This document shows positions 50,004 to 61,806 of a stretch of DNA of 64,000 bases, in pieces. Origin of the DNA: Culex pipiens pallens (lineage: Eukaryota > Arthropoda > Insecta > Diptera > Culicidae); NCBI RefSeq assembly GCF_016801865.2, contig NC_068939.1:73150100-73214099 (forward strand), written 5' to 3'. Position 1 is the first letter of the stretch. Each line of letters starts with the position of its first letter. The notes under the pieces are model-generated. The model searched no databases and was not told the origin of the DNA. It saw nothing but the letters and a program-made list of their open reading frames with translations. The translations under genes were made by a program, and so were the position numbers.

Positions 50004-50357
50004 TCTCTTTGAAACTCTCTTGTGACACGTAGTACATGTTCTTCATTTTTTTGAAGTGCACTCTTGTGACAAGGTTAGTTATAAATCTCGCCATAAAGTT
50101 GTAGTGACATCTGTTGGTACCATACAGTTTTATAGTTCTCTACTGCTTTTGCACGTGTCACAAGATAGCACAAAAAATTTGACTGGGAATTTGGTCTATA
50201 TCACAAGTGTGCTTTGCTGTATACCGGAAACGGAAACAGATATCGAAAATCGGGTTAAAGCATCTTGTAGGGTTTGTTACGTATAACAAAACGTCATCAT
50301 TAACTCATTTTCGACCAAAATGGTCTATGTCACAAGATAGCACACAGCTGACGATAT

Positions 50358-50709
50358 CGCATTCAATTTTTGGATTGTATGCAACAGCGCCGAACCGCCC
50401 CTATTCTTCAATAAAAAAAAAACTAATGGGGTTTCCAGCATCGTGTCAGACTGGTCACTTATCCGGAATCAAGCTACGTCCCTTTGAAAAATCTGAGTTC
50501 CAGAATTTATCTGTAGTTCCTCAGTAATTATAGTAATTATTGGCATTTTTTATAGAGTAAATAATGACGAAATGATCAAAAAAATATAAACTTTCTAAAA
50601 TGGAATAAAAAAACACTAAGAATCAATTTTCGATTTAGGAACAATATGAAAAAAAGGTAAAAAAAACAATTCAAGAAGAAAACGAAAAATAAGGCTTTGA
50701 TAATATGAT
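50358..50709. other. Non-coding flank
   Basis: Nothing recognised. Confidence 0.35.
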
Positions 50710-50711
50710 TA

Positions 50712-51657
50712 GGGGAGAGTGGGGAGACTTGATCCCCTTTTTTTGTATCGCACATAACTCTGTCAATTTCTCACAAAACTATGATCTTTTTGCATGAATT
50801 GAAAGCTTAAACATTCAACTATGTTTGGCTGATAAGGGTATTTCATCAGATAAACTCTTCGAATAATGCCAAGCGTTTTAAAAAAATATTTTAAACCGAC
50901 ATTTTCAAAATGTTGGGGGTAATTTGATCCCCCTTTCAACATTTTGAAGAAATCTTAAGCAAAATGTTTCTTATTCATCCAAACTTTTAATTTTCTATAA
51001 GATACAGCAATTTCACATTAAACCTGTACGTTTGTGTTCAAAATATAACAAGTTTAGCATGTAAAATATTTAAAAACTTAAAATTTTCTTTTTAAGACCA
51101 AAATTGAGCATGTTTACAAAAGCTGGTAATTTTTGTTTACAAAACTTTTGAAAAATGGTTCAAACTGCAGTTAGTTATGTACAACTATACTAAAGGAAAC
51201 TATGTACGAAAACCCAGCCAAATTATTTAATCTTGAGGCTGATTCCAGTGACTGTAAAAATGCAGGGATCAAGTCTCCCTAAACGCACTTTTTTAAACAA
51301 TTGATTGTAAAAATAGTATGACGATAAATTTAACGTCAAATGCGTAAGGGTTTTGGAGTTGATATGTTTATCAAACAATTCATGTATAAAAAATATTTTT
51401 TTAAATAATTTTTGAGTGTTTTCTATACTTATCAAAACAAAGAAAAAAGATCTCTTGGAAGTTTTTTGCAGCACTTCTTAGAAAAATGTGTGTAACTCAA
51501 TCCAAACATTTTTTAATTTTTTTCTTTGTTTTCTACAATGAGTTTTAGTCAATTTCGCACAACTTTCTAGAACAAAGCTAATTGTTTTACCCACATGCTG
51601 ACGAGATACAGGATTGGGATCAAGTCTCCCCGGGGATCAAGTCTCCCCACTCTCCCC
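50712..51657. mobile_element. TA-flanked MITE, GGGGAGAGTGGGGAGACTTG family, copy 1
   Basis: A 26-bp perfect terminal inverted repeat starting GGGGAGAGTGGGGAGACTTG, with TA at 50710-50711 and 51658-51659. 946 bp, non-coding; GGGATCAAGTCTCCC words recur inside. Inverted copy at 54918-55865. Confidence 0.85.
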
Positions 51658-51659
51658 TA

Positions 51660-51942
51660 CATAAGTTGGCAATGATGGATTTTAAGGTTTGAAAAGATAT
51701 CATTCACTGATCGACATATTAGTTTTGAAAAACAAAATATTTATATCGATTTATTACTCAGCAATCAAGCCCCTAAAAAGACTATTTGAAAGTAGTTTCT
51801 GGTAATTCCAAGTAATTCTGAGAATTTAAAAGTATTTCGTGACATATTTCCAGTAATTCCATTCAGAGAGGTAAGTAGTAATCCATGATGCTGGAAGCAC
51901 TTCGGAAAAATCGATTGCATAACGATTGTAAGTTTTTTGGAA
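51660..51942. other. AT-rich gap between two TA elements
   Basis: Nothing recognised. Confidence 0.35.
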
Positions 51943-51944
51943 TA

Positions 51945-52842
51945 CCGTAAAACGTGGTGACATTGATAGGATTTCAATTTATTTTTGGAATATTTTCCAA
52001 CTGTTATGGGTTTCCTCAAGATTATTTTTTTTTAAACATGTACTGGGGTAGGCCACACACTGTTTTTGAAAAAAAGTTGTTTCAAAAGTGTATAAAAAAT
52101 AATTGGAATTGAAATTCAAATTTTTAATCCCTGGGTGACTTTGATAGTCATACTTTTTTTTTTGTTAAAATCAGATTTAAGGTGTTCAAATGTTATGTTT
52201 AAATCAAATGAACCATCAATTAGGCTGCTGACATAGTTTTTAAGAAAACAAAAATCAATGTTTATAATTAGTTTACTAAGTTTATAAGCTTTTTAACAAA
52301 ATTTATATATACATTTTAGGTAAAATTGTTAAAAGGCAGAATTTTGCCCAAAATTCGTTAAAGCGAGTTTTGTTTATAAAATTATCGATTCAAATTACAT
52401 TTTACACTGAATTCGAAGCACAAATGAAAAGTTTTCACATTTTATATGAAATTTGTTCTACTGAAAATGCCTATAAATTTGAAGATTTTTTTGAATTATG
52501 TTTCAAAAATATATAATATTTATTATTTACAAACTAATTTTCCCTTCTCCTGTCTAAAGAATCCGAAAATCATTCCGATTTCCGATTCGAAATCATATTC
52601 ATTGAGAAAATCATGACACTTTGAGAGTATTAAAATAATACTATTCATCAACATTTTCTTAATAATACTTAACTATTTTTTTAATCTTTTCAAAATTTTA
52701 TGAAAACTTCTTCTTAAAGTTCTTTGAACACTTCTCTACCACGGTCAAAATGATTCCGTACGTATTTAATGATTCGTATTTATTTTGTACTCTTCATTTT
52801 GCGAAAAAATCTCAAACCTATCAAAGTTACCCCGTTTTACTG
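51945..52842. mobile_element. TA-flanked MITE, CGTGGTGACATTGATAGG family
   Basis: The ends are CCGTAAAACGTGGTGACATT and, in reverse complement, CAGTAAAACGGGGTAACTTT, both followed by GATAGG. TA at 51943-51944 and 52843-52844. 898 bp, non-coding. Confidence 0.8.
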
Positions 52843-53040
52843 TACATTTTAGAAAGTTTATTTTGACAGGTTCAAACAAATTGGTTATTTTAAGGCTTAA
52901 AAAAAGGATTTGCTGATCAAATAAAGATGCATCATTTTAAAAACATGTTTTCATGAATTCGTTGAATTTCGCACTTTTTTGACAGTATGTATAGGAACGG
53001 TAAAGTGTAGGTTTTTATTATACTTCTGGAGCAACACGTT

Positions 53041-53243
53041 AAAAGGGCGGATAAGCATTCTGACAGCTGAAACTATTTTGAAAATTCCAAGACAACAAGT
53101 AACTTTTTCACAAAACTCGAAGTGTTAAACAATAGCTGGCCTTCACAGCTACCTTCTAACGCTGCAGGTTTTGTTAAATAGTTATCTGTTGTCTCGGAAT
53201 TTGCGAAATAGTTCTAGCTGTCAAAATGCTTGTGTGCCATTTT
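53041..53243. mobile_element. MITE with GGGCGGATAAGCATT ends, uninterrupted copy
   Basis: Same family as 1066-1606 without the hAT-like insertion. It reads directly through AAATAGTTCTAGCTGTCAAA where the other copy has the insertion and duplicated GTTGCAGC. Confidence 0.75.
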
Positions 53244-53270
53244 CAAATGTTACTCCAGACTTTTTTTTAA

Positions 53271-53879
53271 ACCAGTAAGCTTCGTTGTGGATTCATCAGA
53301 ACGATGTCCCGCCTTATGTCTAACCACAAGGCTCATCTTTACCGTATCAACATGAGTGATACGAACTTATGCGACTGTGGGCAGGGTTATCAGGACATCG
53401 ACCATCTCGTATGGGCGTGTCCAGATCACCATGTTCACAGAATTAAGTTGAAAGATACCCTCAGGGCCCGAGGAAGACCACCAGAAATCCCGATGCGAGA
53501 CGCGTTATCTCAACTAGACCTTGATGTTCTCTATCCGATCTATCTCTTAGATGCCAAAATATCCATTTAGTTTTTCTTCAGTTAGTTTTCCTCCAGTTAG
53601 TTTTTCTTCAGTTAGTATAATTCGCTCGGCCAGCAGAGCCAACCAAGACCCCTACACAATCCCCCTTCCCTTCCCACGCCTTGTCTTTTAACATCAATCC
53701 CTTCCCTACTAACCCCGAGTAGGCCGCGGGTAATCGGCTCCCCTCCCACTAACATTTACACACAAGATCCTCTGTAATTACTCTTAGCTTTAAGAAAAAT
53801 GTAATTACAAAAGCCGACTCGGTCCTAACCAGGTCCCAGTACCGAAAAGGACCTAATAAAAATAATTTTATGATAAAAA
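53271..53879 (+). mobile_element. 5'-truncated non-LTR retrotransposon (LINE) 3' end
   Basis: The frame 53304-53570 encodes the C-terminal end of a LINE polyprotein: histidine-rich N-terminal part, then a CDCGQGYQDIDHLVWACP motif (Cys-x-Cys, His, Cys zinc-binding pattern seen after the RT/RNase H of R1/Jockey-type elements), ending in DAKISI before the stop. It is open upstream without an ATG to about 53271. A ~300-bp 3' UTR follows, ending in AATAAAAATAATTTTATGAT. Truncated at the 5' end, so inactive. Confidence 0.8.
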
Positions 53880-54687
53880 CGTTACTTAATCCACCTTTAG
53901 GTGGTTGGTGCCTTCCTCACATTCATAAAGTCAATACATTCAGTAAAAATAGCAACATTCCCCTTAACATGTCTAACAAATCAACTTTAACACTCATTTC
54001 TTTTGATAGGGTTTCCAGACTTTCAATATTTCTGGCTCATCGGCCTCCAAAAAAATGTATAAATAACACTTAAGTGCTAATAACTTTTGATAGGGTTGTC
54101 AGATCTTCAATGTTTTAGGCTCATTTGAAAGGTCTTTCGATTATCTAACTAACGACAGGTCGCATGATGGACCCGGACATCATTTTCATTGAAATATCTG
54201 AGATCCGGCCTTCAAAAAGTGTATAAATAACACTTAAGTGCTAATAACTTTTGATAAGGTTGTCAGATCTTCAATGTTTTAGGCTCATTGGAAAGGTCTT
54301 TTCAATACCTTTCTGAAAATGTATAACATGATAGGTTTTCTTGCAAAAACCACCCTTTTTACAATCTTCCGGACACACGCCAAAATCGTTTTTTTAAGCA
54401 TAACTTTTGAAGTACTTTGCTAAACTTGCTGATTTTAAATAGAGACCTATGGGACCCCAAGACGGATCGAATGAGGCTAATACGGTCAAAATCCGTTTAT
54501 CCAGTCCGGAGAAAATCGAGTGACAATTTTTTGTCCACCCACCTACACACATCCACACAAACATTTGCTCAGAACATGATTCTGAGTCGATATGTATACG
54601 TGAAGGTGGGTCTAGGTTGTCAAATTAAAAAGTTCATTTTTCGAGTGATTTAATAGCCTTTCCTCAGTAAGGTGAGGAAGGCAAAAA
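53880..54687 (-). repeat. Culex-type interspersed repeat, copy 2
   Basis: Inverted copy of 18996-19759, directly abutting the LINE 3' end. Starts CGTTACTTAATCCACCTTTA with the small CCACCTTTAGGTGG hairpin and ends with GAGGAAGGC. Confidence 0.7.
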
Positions 54688-54917
54688 GCTTCGTTGTCAT
54701 CGCTTGACACATTCTGCCGTCACGTTACTACGCTTCGACGATTTTTTCAGTTTTTCGGCTGTAACACGATTTTTTTAAAGAAAACATCTCAACATTTTTA
54801 CAGATTCTGGTAGTATGTCATTTTTTTTAAAAGAATCAAGGGTTTAGGAATTGAACTTTTTGGTTTCTGTTTTACCATAATATGTAGCATGACGTTTTAA
54901 TGCAGGAGAATTATGTA

Positions 54918-55865
54918 GGGGAGAGTGGGGAGACTTGATCCCCGGGGACACTTGATCCCAAGCCTGTATCTCGTCAGCATGTGGGTAAAACAATTAGCTT
55001 TGTTCTAGAAAGTTGTGCGAAATTAACTAAAACTCATTGTAGAAAACAAAGAAAAAAATTAAAAAATGTTTGGATTGAGTTACACACATTTTTCTATAAC
55101 GAGCTGCAAAAAACTTCCAAGAGATCTTTTTTTTCTTTGTTTCGATATGTAGAGAAAACACTCAAAAATTATTCAAAAAAATATTTTTCATACATGAATT
55201 GCTTGATAAACTTATCAACTCCAAAACACTTACGCATTTTATGTTAAATTTATCGTCATACTATTTTTACAAACAATTGTTGAAAAAAGTGCGTTTAGGG
55301 AGACTTGATCCCTGCATTTTTACAGTCACTGGAATCAGCCTCAAGATTAATTAATTGGGCTGGGCTTTCATACATAGTTTCCTTTAGTATAGTTGTACAT
55401 AACTTACTGCAGTTTGAACTTTTTTTCAAAAGTTTTGTAAACAAAAATTTCCAGCTTTTGTAAACATGCTTAATTTTGTTCTAAAAAATAATATTTTAAG
55501 TTTTCAAATATTTTACATACTAAACTTGTTATATATTGAACACAATCGTACAGGTTTTATGTGAAATTGCTGTAACTTATAGAAAATTAAAAGTTTGGAT
55601 GAAAAAGAAACATTTTGCTTAAGATTTCTTCACAATGTTGAAAGGGGGATCAAGTTACCCCTAACATTTTGAAAATGCCGGTTTAAAATATTTTTTAAAA
55701 ACGCTTGGCATTATTCGAAGAGTTTATCTGATGAAATACCCTTATCAGCAAAACATAGTTGAATGTTTAAGCTTTCAATTCATGCAAAAAGATCATAGTT
55801 TTGTGAGAAATTGACAGAGTTATGTGCGATACAAAAAAAGGGGATCAAGACTCCCCACTCTCCCC
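54918..55865. mobile_element. TA-flanked MITE, GGGGAGAGTGGGGAGACTTG family, copy 2 (inverted)
   Basis: TA at 54916-54917 and 55866-55867. Aligns over its length, in reverse, with 50712-51657. The 84-88 codon frames in both copies are homologous to each other only because the DNA is. Confidence 0.85.
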
Positions 55866-55867
55866 TA

Positions 55868-56528
55868 TGATTTTTTTTCAATATTTACTGAAAAGGCTAG
55901 AAAAGGCTGCAGCCATATTTTCTCGACAAAATTCGTATTCGCCGAGATGTATGCAACGTACACGTTTGCTGCTTCACCGGTAAGATGCACGGTAAAGAGA
56001 GTTTAACGATTATTCTACCACGACTCGATATCTTTCCAGCAGAATGTGTGGAAAACAGAACAAAGCTGCACAGATAATTTTACTTAAATGCAAAATCATG
56101 TGTTAGCACCAATAAATTGCTGGATAAGAAAGTTAAACAGCAATGTTAAGATTTTTGGTTTCTTCAGGGATGGTGATGTCATGTTATGTCTTGCTCAATT
56201 TGTGAAAGGATTCCTCAATTAAATCAAATAAGTTCTTGGTAGGTATATTCTGTTCTGTTTTATTGACATTCAAAAGATAGCAAATGACACATACAAATTC
56301 TACGTTACATAGAATGATTGACTGCTTACTGGTTTAGTACATATTTCCCAACTTTAGTAAGTTTCCCTTTAGTTCACCTTTCTCCACACAATAGTTTAGT
56401 ATCGTCTGATTCTTTAACTTTTATTCTCCAATTATGGTGCGATTTATTCCTTCGCCCTCTAAAAAAGTGTGTGTGTTTTACAAATGCTCTCCCTCTGATC
56501 TCTTGTACTTCTTCGTCCTTGGTCCATC
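55868..56528. other. 3' flank of the ANKMY2-like gene
   Basis: Minus-strand AATAAA candidates for polyadenylation lie at 56420-56425 and 56443-56448 (plus-strand TTTATT), about 80-110 bases past the stop codon. No other gene seen. Confidence 0.45.
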
Positions 56529-57862
56529 TTAACTCGCGACGAGCTTTTGCAGCTGCTCGCTGATTTCGGCCGAATCAATCTCCTTCTTGGCATCCTTGCC
56601 GCCGGGTTGCCCCTGCGCGCCAGCCGTGGGCGCCACCGGCCGGGCACAGACCTTCTTGTGCATGAACCAGTGCAGCCGCTGGCACTCGCGGTCACAGTAT
56701 TGCACCTCCTTGCACTTGGAGCACTTTTTGTCGGGCTTTTCCTCGCCGCACGAGCTGCAGAAGGAAATCGTGTCCTGGAAGCCACGCTGCCCGTTGATGG
56801 CCGCTTTGATGATCTCGAGGGCGCACGCCGGATTTTCCTTGCTCGCGAGCTGCGTCACCACCTGGCGGAAGATGGTGCACTCTCGGAACGGGAACTCGCG
56901 CACGCACTCGCGGATCGTCGCCTCGATGTACTCGAGGGAGCCGTCCTTGCCTGTGGGTGGGAGGGAGATGAGAATTACAACATGTTGCTTTGGAAACATT
57001 CCTCCCAAAACTCACCCAACTTGAGCACTCGCTTTGCAAACAGCTCTACAAAGTCCAAGCTCTTTTGGTCCTTGGCGCCCGTTCCCTCCTTGTCGGCCTT
57101 GTCCTTTCGGGCCAAAAAGTAGTCCCGGCACTTGGCGATCTCGTTCAAAAAGTATCCCAAATAGTGGAACTTGAACGCCATCACCTCGTTGACCTCGGTC
57201 CGGCGCTTCATCTCCCGCTCCATCATCTCATCCAGCGCCTTTTTAAGCCGCTTCAAATCCTCCCCAAATAGTCCGTACTTTTGCAGATTCAACGCGATTC
57301 GCACCGGGTGAATGTTGATCTGCATCACAAACTTGTGGAAGCCCTCGAGGTGCACCACCGGCAGCAACGGATCGCTCGCCGGGCTCTTCGTAAAGTGCTC
57401 CACCTCCTTCACCGGAACGAAGTTGTTGATCGTGGCCACGACCTGATGATTCGCTACAAACGCCGCCATCTGGGACGCCGTCCTGCCCACCGAATTGACC
57501 GCGTTCGGATTAGCCCCAGCCAGCAGCAGCTTCACGCACACGTCCACACTTCCGGACAGCGCTCCAAAGTGCAGCGCCGTGTAGTTGTACTCGTGCTTGC
57601 CGGAATTCACGTCCGCGCCCTGGTCCAGCAGCAGCTGCACGGCTTCCTTGTTCCCCTTATAAGCAGCGTGCTGCAGCGGAGTCATCCCATTCTCGTCCAC
57701 AAAGTCCACACTCTGCTTGAACTGCCCAAGAACCAGCTTCAACTCACTCACTTCGTTCTTCGAGATCCGGTCGAAAATCTGTTGCTGATCCGCCGTCAGA
57801 ACCACCTTCGGTTTCTGCTGCTGCTGCTCCTTGGCCGCCGGTTTCTCCTCGGTCGCGGACAT
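56529..57862 (-). CDS. ANKMY2-like ankyrin repeat and MYND domain protein
   Basis: Two exons, 57862-57016 and 56950-56529, joined across a 65-bp intron (donor GG|GTGAGT, acceptor CCCACAG) that splits a Gly codon. The product is 422 residues, close to the ~440 of vertebrate ANKMY2. I start at the ATG at 57862 (MSATEE, A at -3); the in-frame extension upstream begins only at a GTG. After an Ala/Gln-rich N-terminus come about three ankyrin repeats (residues ~58-150), a helical middle region, and a C-terminal MYND zinc finger at ~347-384 with the spacing C-x2-C-x8-C-x2-C-x5-C-x3-C-x7-H-x3-C, all ligands present. Family knowledge: ANKMY2 binds FKBP38 and affects adenylyl-cyclase trafficking and Hedgehog signalling in vertebrates; its mosquito role is inferred by homology only. 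Intact, and clearly higher in GC than its surroundings. Confidence 0.93.
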
Positions 57863-58546
57863 TGTGTGGGCGTGTGTGCGGGTAACTTGTACAGATTCCA
57901 CTTGGAACGGATTGCTGGCACCGCAGAAAAAAGCAGATTCTTTTTCTCACGCACGAAAGTCTTCACTGATGGTGGCCGCCGATGAAAAAGTAAACATGCG
58001 CTTTTGATTCCTTTAATTTTGGACAGCTGTCAAAAGAGATGAGGTATTAGAATGAAGCGAAGTACTAGAAGGTGAGATACTAGAATAAGAAGTACTAGAA
58101 TTTCAAAAAAGTTCTGTATCACGGTTATGGAAAATCTGCAACAATGTTAATGAAATTATAAATTGTTTTCAAAAAACCTTTAAACTTTAAACATAGTTAA
58201 AACTGTTACTTAACACCACAGCTTATAGGGCTTTAAAATAAACTCTAGAAATGTTCTACAAAAACAAAAGCAGCCAGCCTTACTGCGGCATGTTTACCGC
58301 AGCGAGGATTCTGCGAATGGATCAAATTTAACAGAATTTACATCTGAGGAAGGATGAGTGGACATAACGAATTCTAAAATCCCTTAAAAATGTCCACGTC
58401 ATTTGTGGATGGTTTTCTAAAAAATTTAAAGAAATGAAAATGTGTGGTCAACAATCAAAAATACATAAAAATGTTTTTATAACACATTTTTTTTGCTTAT
58501 AATTTTTTACCTTTGTTTTTTTTTATTTTAGTTATAATTCAAAGTT
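57863..58546. other. 5' flank of the ANKMY2-like gene
   Basis: Contains the presumed 5' UTR and promoter on the minus strand, but no TATA or initiator is clear enough to call. AT-rich beyond 58060. Confidence 0.4.
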
Positions 58547-58554
58547 ATTGTTAC

Positions 58555-59880
58555 AAGAGCGTCCAATTTCCCGGGAAATGGGAAATTTTCAACCAATTTC
58601 CCGGAGAATCTCGGAAATTCCCGGGAAATTTTAAATTTATTGAAAGTTGTTTTGATCATGGTTCTAATGCAATAATACTGTTTAGGACAGCGACATTAAT
58701 GGTTAAAATAAGTGATGTTAAAATCAATTAAAAGCTCGATTGCATATGAAAAATCATACCACAAGTAAATATTCAATTTTTCTATCATACGAATAAATCA
58801 AAAAATGTTCTTTAGTATATTCTGTCGAGAAGTTTTAATCAAATTGTTTGGGCAGTGAGTAAAATGAATCCATACTCCATCATCAAAAATAATGTTTTAA
58901 ACTTGCCTCTGTGAACAGTTTGAGAGAGTGTGGCTTAACACATAATGTTGAAATGAGAAAAAAATCCAGAAATCATGTATTTCATGACAAATAACTTTTC
59001 TAAAACAAGTAATATTGGTTTGAGCTCTTGAACCAAAAAGTGAAGCTTTTACTTCAAACAACTCAATGTTTTCAAATATTTGGAGCAAGTTTTTAAAATA
59101 TGTTTGCATTTTTTGGGCACCTCTTAGACAATACAAAGTATTTTTTCAATGATTTTTTTAGGATTTTAAAGTGCCCAAAATGCCACATGGTTTTTAGTTT
59201 AATAATTGACTTTGGTTGAAAGTTTTTTCATATCTCAAAAACATGATTTAAATTATACGATAAATTATTTTTTTTATTTTACCCTCCAAAAACCATTGTT
59301 TCATCGGTGCTCCATAATTCTTTTACATACTTCAAATTGTAATTCCTTATTAAACGAATTGAAGTACTTCTTCCTGCACAAACCTATTTGAAATATTTAA
59401 TGATACCAATTCAATTTTCCTCTCGTTTGATCAAAAACGCAAACAAAACGTTAAAAATCTCAATTTTGCATTGGCAGGAAGTGGTTAATATCTTTTTTTA
59501 AATCTAGATTATTTTTTAAAGGTCCAATAATCATACGAAACACACAAAAAACTCTAGAATGAAATAACTCCAAGCTTACCTAAATTGTATTAGTTTATTT
59601 TCATGAGGTTAGATCTATTTTCAGATACTTAAGAAATTAATATCATCAGAAATAAATGTTGTCATCAAATTGTCTGATCATCTGATTAATTAAAAAAAAA
59701 ATAATAACAATAAATTGAATTGAGTATCTTTATTTTTTTTCAGAGCATTTTCAAAAAAAATGGTTCCAAATAGATAAGATATTCGGGAATTCCCGGGAAA
59801 ATCACAAATTTCCCAGGAAACGGGAAATATTTTTTACGGGATATCCCAGGAATTCCCGGGAAGGGAAATTGGACGCTCTA
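58555..59880. mobile_element. hAT-like MITE with AGAGCGTCCAATTTCCC ends
   Basis: Ends (A/T)AGAGCGTCCAATTTCCC on both sides. Flanked by ATTGTTAC (58547-58554) and ATTGATAC (59881-59888), an 8-bp duplication with one mismatch. CCCGGGAAAT-type words repeat near both ends. 1326 bp, no transposase. Confidence 0.75.
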
Positions 59881-59888
59881 ATTGATAC

Positions 59889-61764
59889 CAATTGAAAGTT
59901 TTTTTTGGCAGCAAGAACTGTTATAAGAAGTTTTGATTCTGAAGCTTTTTTTTCCAATAAAATTTACAACTCCTATACTTCAAACTTACGTGAAATAACT
60001 CGAGGATTTCGCATATGTCACAATCTAGATCGAAAAGTGTCGTCATTTAGGCCTACAGGGCCTAAAGGGCCAAAGCGAATGGTTTAAGAAGTTTGTTATA
60101 GAAAAATCGTAAAACTATGAGAAAAAATTTAATCATTCCTTGTTTCTCACCCGCTTTGCTCAAAACGTTAAATCTTTAAAATCAGAAAGTCAAAAGGCTG
60201 GATTATTTTTGCCCAACAAATTCAAGGATTCCGAGATTTAAAGATAAAAATTTAAAATTTGAAGAGTTTGTAATTTTTTTATAATAAATCTATGAATTCG
60301 ATTATTTCAAGTCTTCAGCAAAATGGCGGCAAAATACATAGGAATACTCTAACGTTTTATGTACTTACTTCAAAAACAAAAAAAGTTTTTTTTTTCGATT
60401 AACCGAAGTGTCTAAAGAAACCTTCAGATGATTGATTTTTGGATAATCAAGTGTGAACTGAATTTGAAAATATAAAAAATAGTTTTTTTTTTATAATTCT
60501 TTGAATTTTTAAGGTTGATTTTTTTTAAATTCATAAACTTCTAAAAAAAATCCTTTATTTGTAAGTTTTTAAAGGATTTTACAATCATCCATTTTTTCAA
60601 ATTAACAATTTCACAAATAACTAAAAATAAAAAAAAAAACAATTCTGAAATTTTGAAATTTCTCGTACACAGCTTCAAAAAGTCAATCCATTTTATAATT
60701 CACTAAAAGTTGAATTCCCAAAATCAGTATTTTGAGATTTTCGATTTTTTATATATGTTTTAGATTTGAGATCATCACCGGGGTGATATTAATAGCTAAA
60801 ATCGGCCAAAAGGTTTGTATGAACGAAGGTTTGTATGGTACTTCGGATAATCGAATCATGAACAAAAAAAAAAATGTTTTTCGTATTTTGTTCTTGGTTT
60901 TTACTAAAACCCGTGTTCTGCGACCCCATTTTAGTCAAATTTGAGTAGTTGATTGCCTGTTAAATTATAAAATTCATTTTTCAATATTTCATTTTTTCAA
61001 TAGCTCTGAACCTTTTTAGATTAATTTAGAAGTCAAGATCGACAATCAAAAATAAGACAAAGAATACATATTTTTTCCTGATTCCGAACTTCGGATAATC
61101 GAGTTCGAGATCGAAAAAAAACTCAATATTCCCAAATTATTATAATTACTTGATTTTGATGAAAAAAAATTAATTTTCATATTTATAATTCAATCATTAT
61201 TCACGCGTTGAAAAAACAATCCAATATTTTCGTCTAAGAAACTTTTTAAAATTGTTTTTTTCGTTCCTGAGATGAAGCACCTTAACAATTAAAAAATAAA
61301 ACTTTTGTTTGGAAATTTAGTAAGTCTCACAGAAACATTTAATTTTCAAAAGCCGATATCTCAGAAACTAATGAACCTATTGTCACAGTTGAAAAATAAC
61401 ATAATCAATAATTTTATAATCCTTACATTCAATTATAAAAAATATGTAAAAGAGTTGTTATGGTTAAATATGTTCACATGATTGACTAGTCAAAAACAAA
61501 CTATTGAATTTTATTCTGCTTATGCTTAATTATTTGCCATAACTTTATTGAACCATGCATGACTATAGCAACGCTAGACATAAACGGCCTTCAAGCTTGA
61601 TAAGGATTAAGGGTAAGTTAAATACACTTGTCTGCTTCTAGCAAGCCAGCCGGGCGGGGTTAATATCTAGGAAACATCACAAAGAGACTTGTCGAGTAGG
61701 ATTAATTATGAAATATAGTTACGGTGAGATGGCCTTTTACACGAGATTTGGTTTTGAAGCTTAC
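59889..61764. other. AT-rich intergenic; 3' flank of the Pex23-like gene
   Basis: A minus-strand AATAAA at 61544-61549 is a plausible polyadenylation signal. CTTCGGATAATCGA occurs near 60840 and 61090, probably remnants of an inverted-repeat element whose full extent I cannot fix. Confidence 0.45.
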
Positions 61765-61806
61765 TTAGTCTGAGAATCCGTTCGCACAGACGTAGTGCCA
61801 GTTTGC
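61765..61806 (-). CDS. Terminal 14-codon exon of the Pex23-like gene
   Basis: The acceptor TTTTTAG at 61808-61807 is followed by ANWHYVCANGFSD and a TAA stop. Phase 0 matches the preceding exon, which ends in CAG|GTGAGT, and the WHYV...G motif completes a tectonin blade. Without this exon the frame would run into intron sequence. Confidence 0.8.
   Translation of the reverse strand, partial: ANWHYVCANGFSD

Larger units (their letters stand above)
45184..50353. mobile_element. 5.2-kb CGTCAGCTGTG-ended element with satellite interior
   Basis: Ends CGTCAGCTGTGTGCTATCTT with terminal inverted repeats of about 35 bp, flanked by ATAT at 45180-45183 and 50354-50357. The interior is a giant palindrome: 47-bp repeats (forward), ~16-bp repeats (forward then reverse), 47-bp repeats (reverse). 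No transposase. Known superfamilies with 4-bp duplications include Sola and Ginger, but the ends do not let me assign one. Confidence 0.8.

Noticed and set aside
50712..55865. Homologous 83-88 codon frames in two MITE copies
   Set aside because: Conservation follows from DNA identity of the MITEs; composition is AT-rich low-complexity and no domain is visible.
56547..57985. Long plus-strand frames (191 and 234 codons) over the ANKMY2-like gene
   Set aside because: Antisense shadows of a GC-rich coding region; the minus strand has the domains and splice sites.
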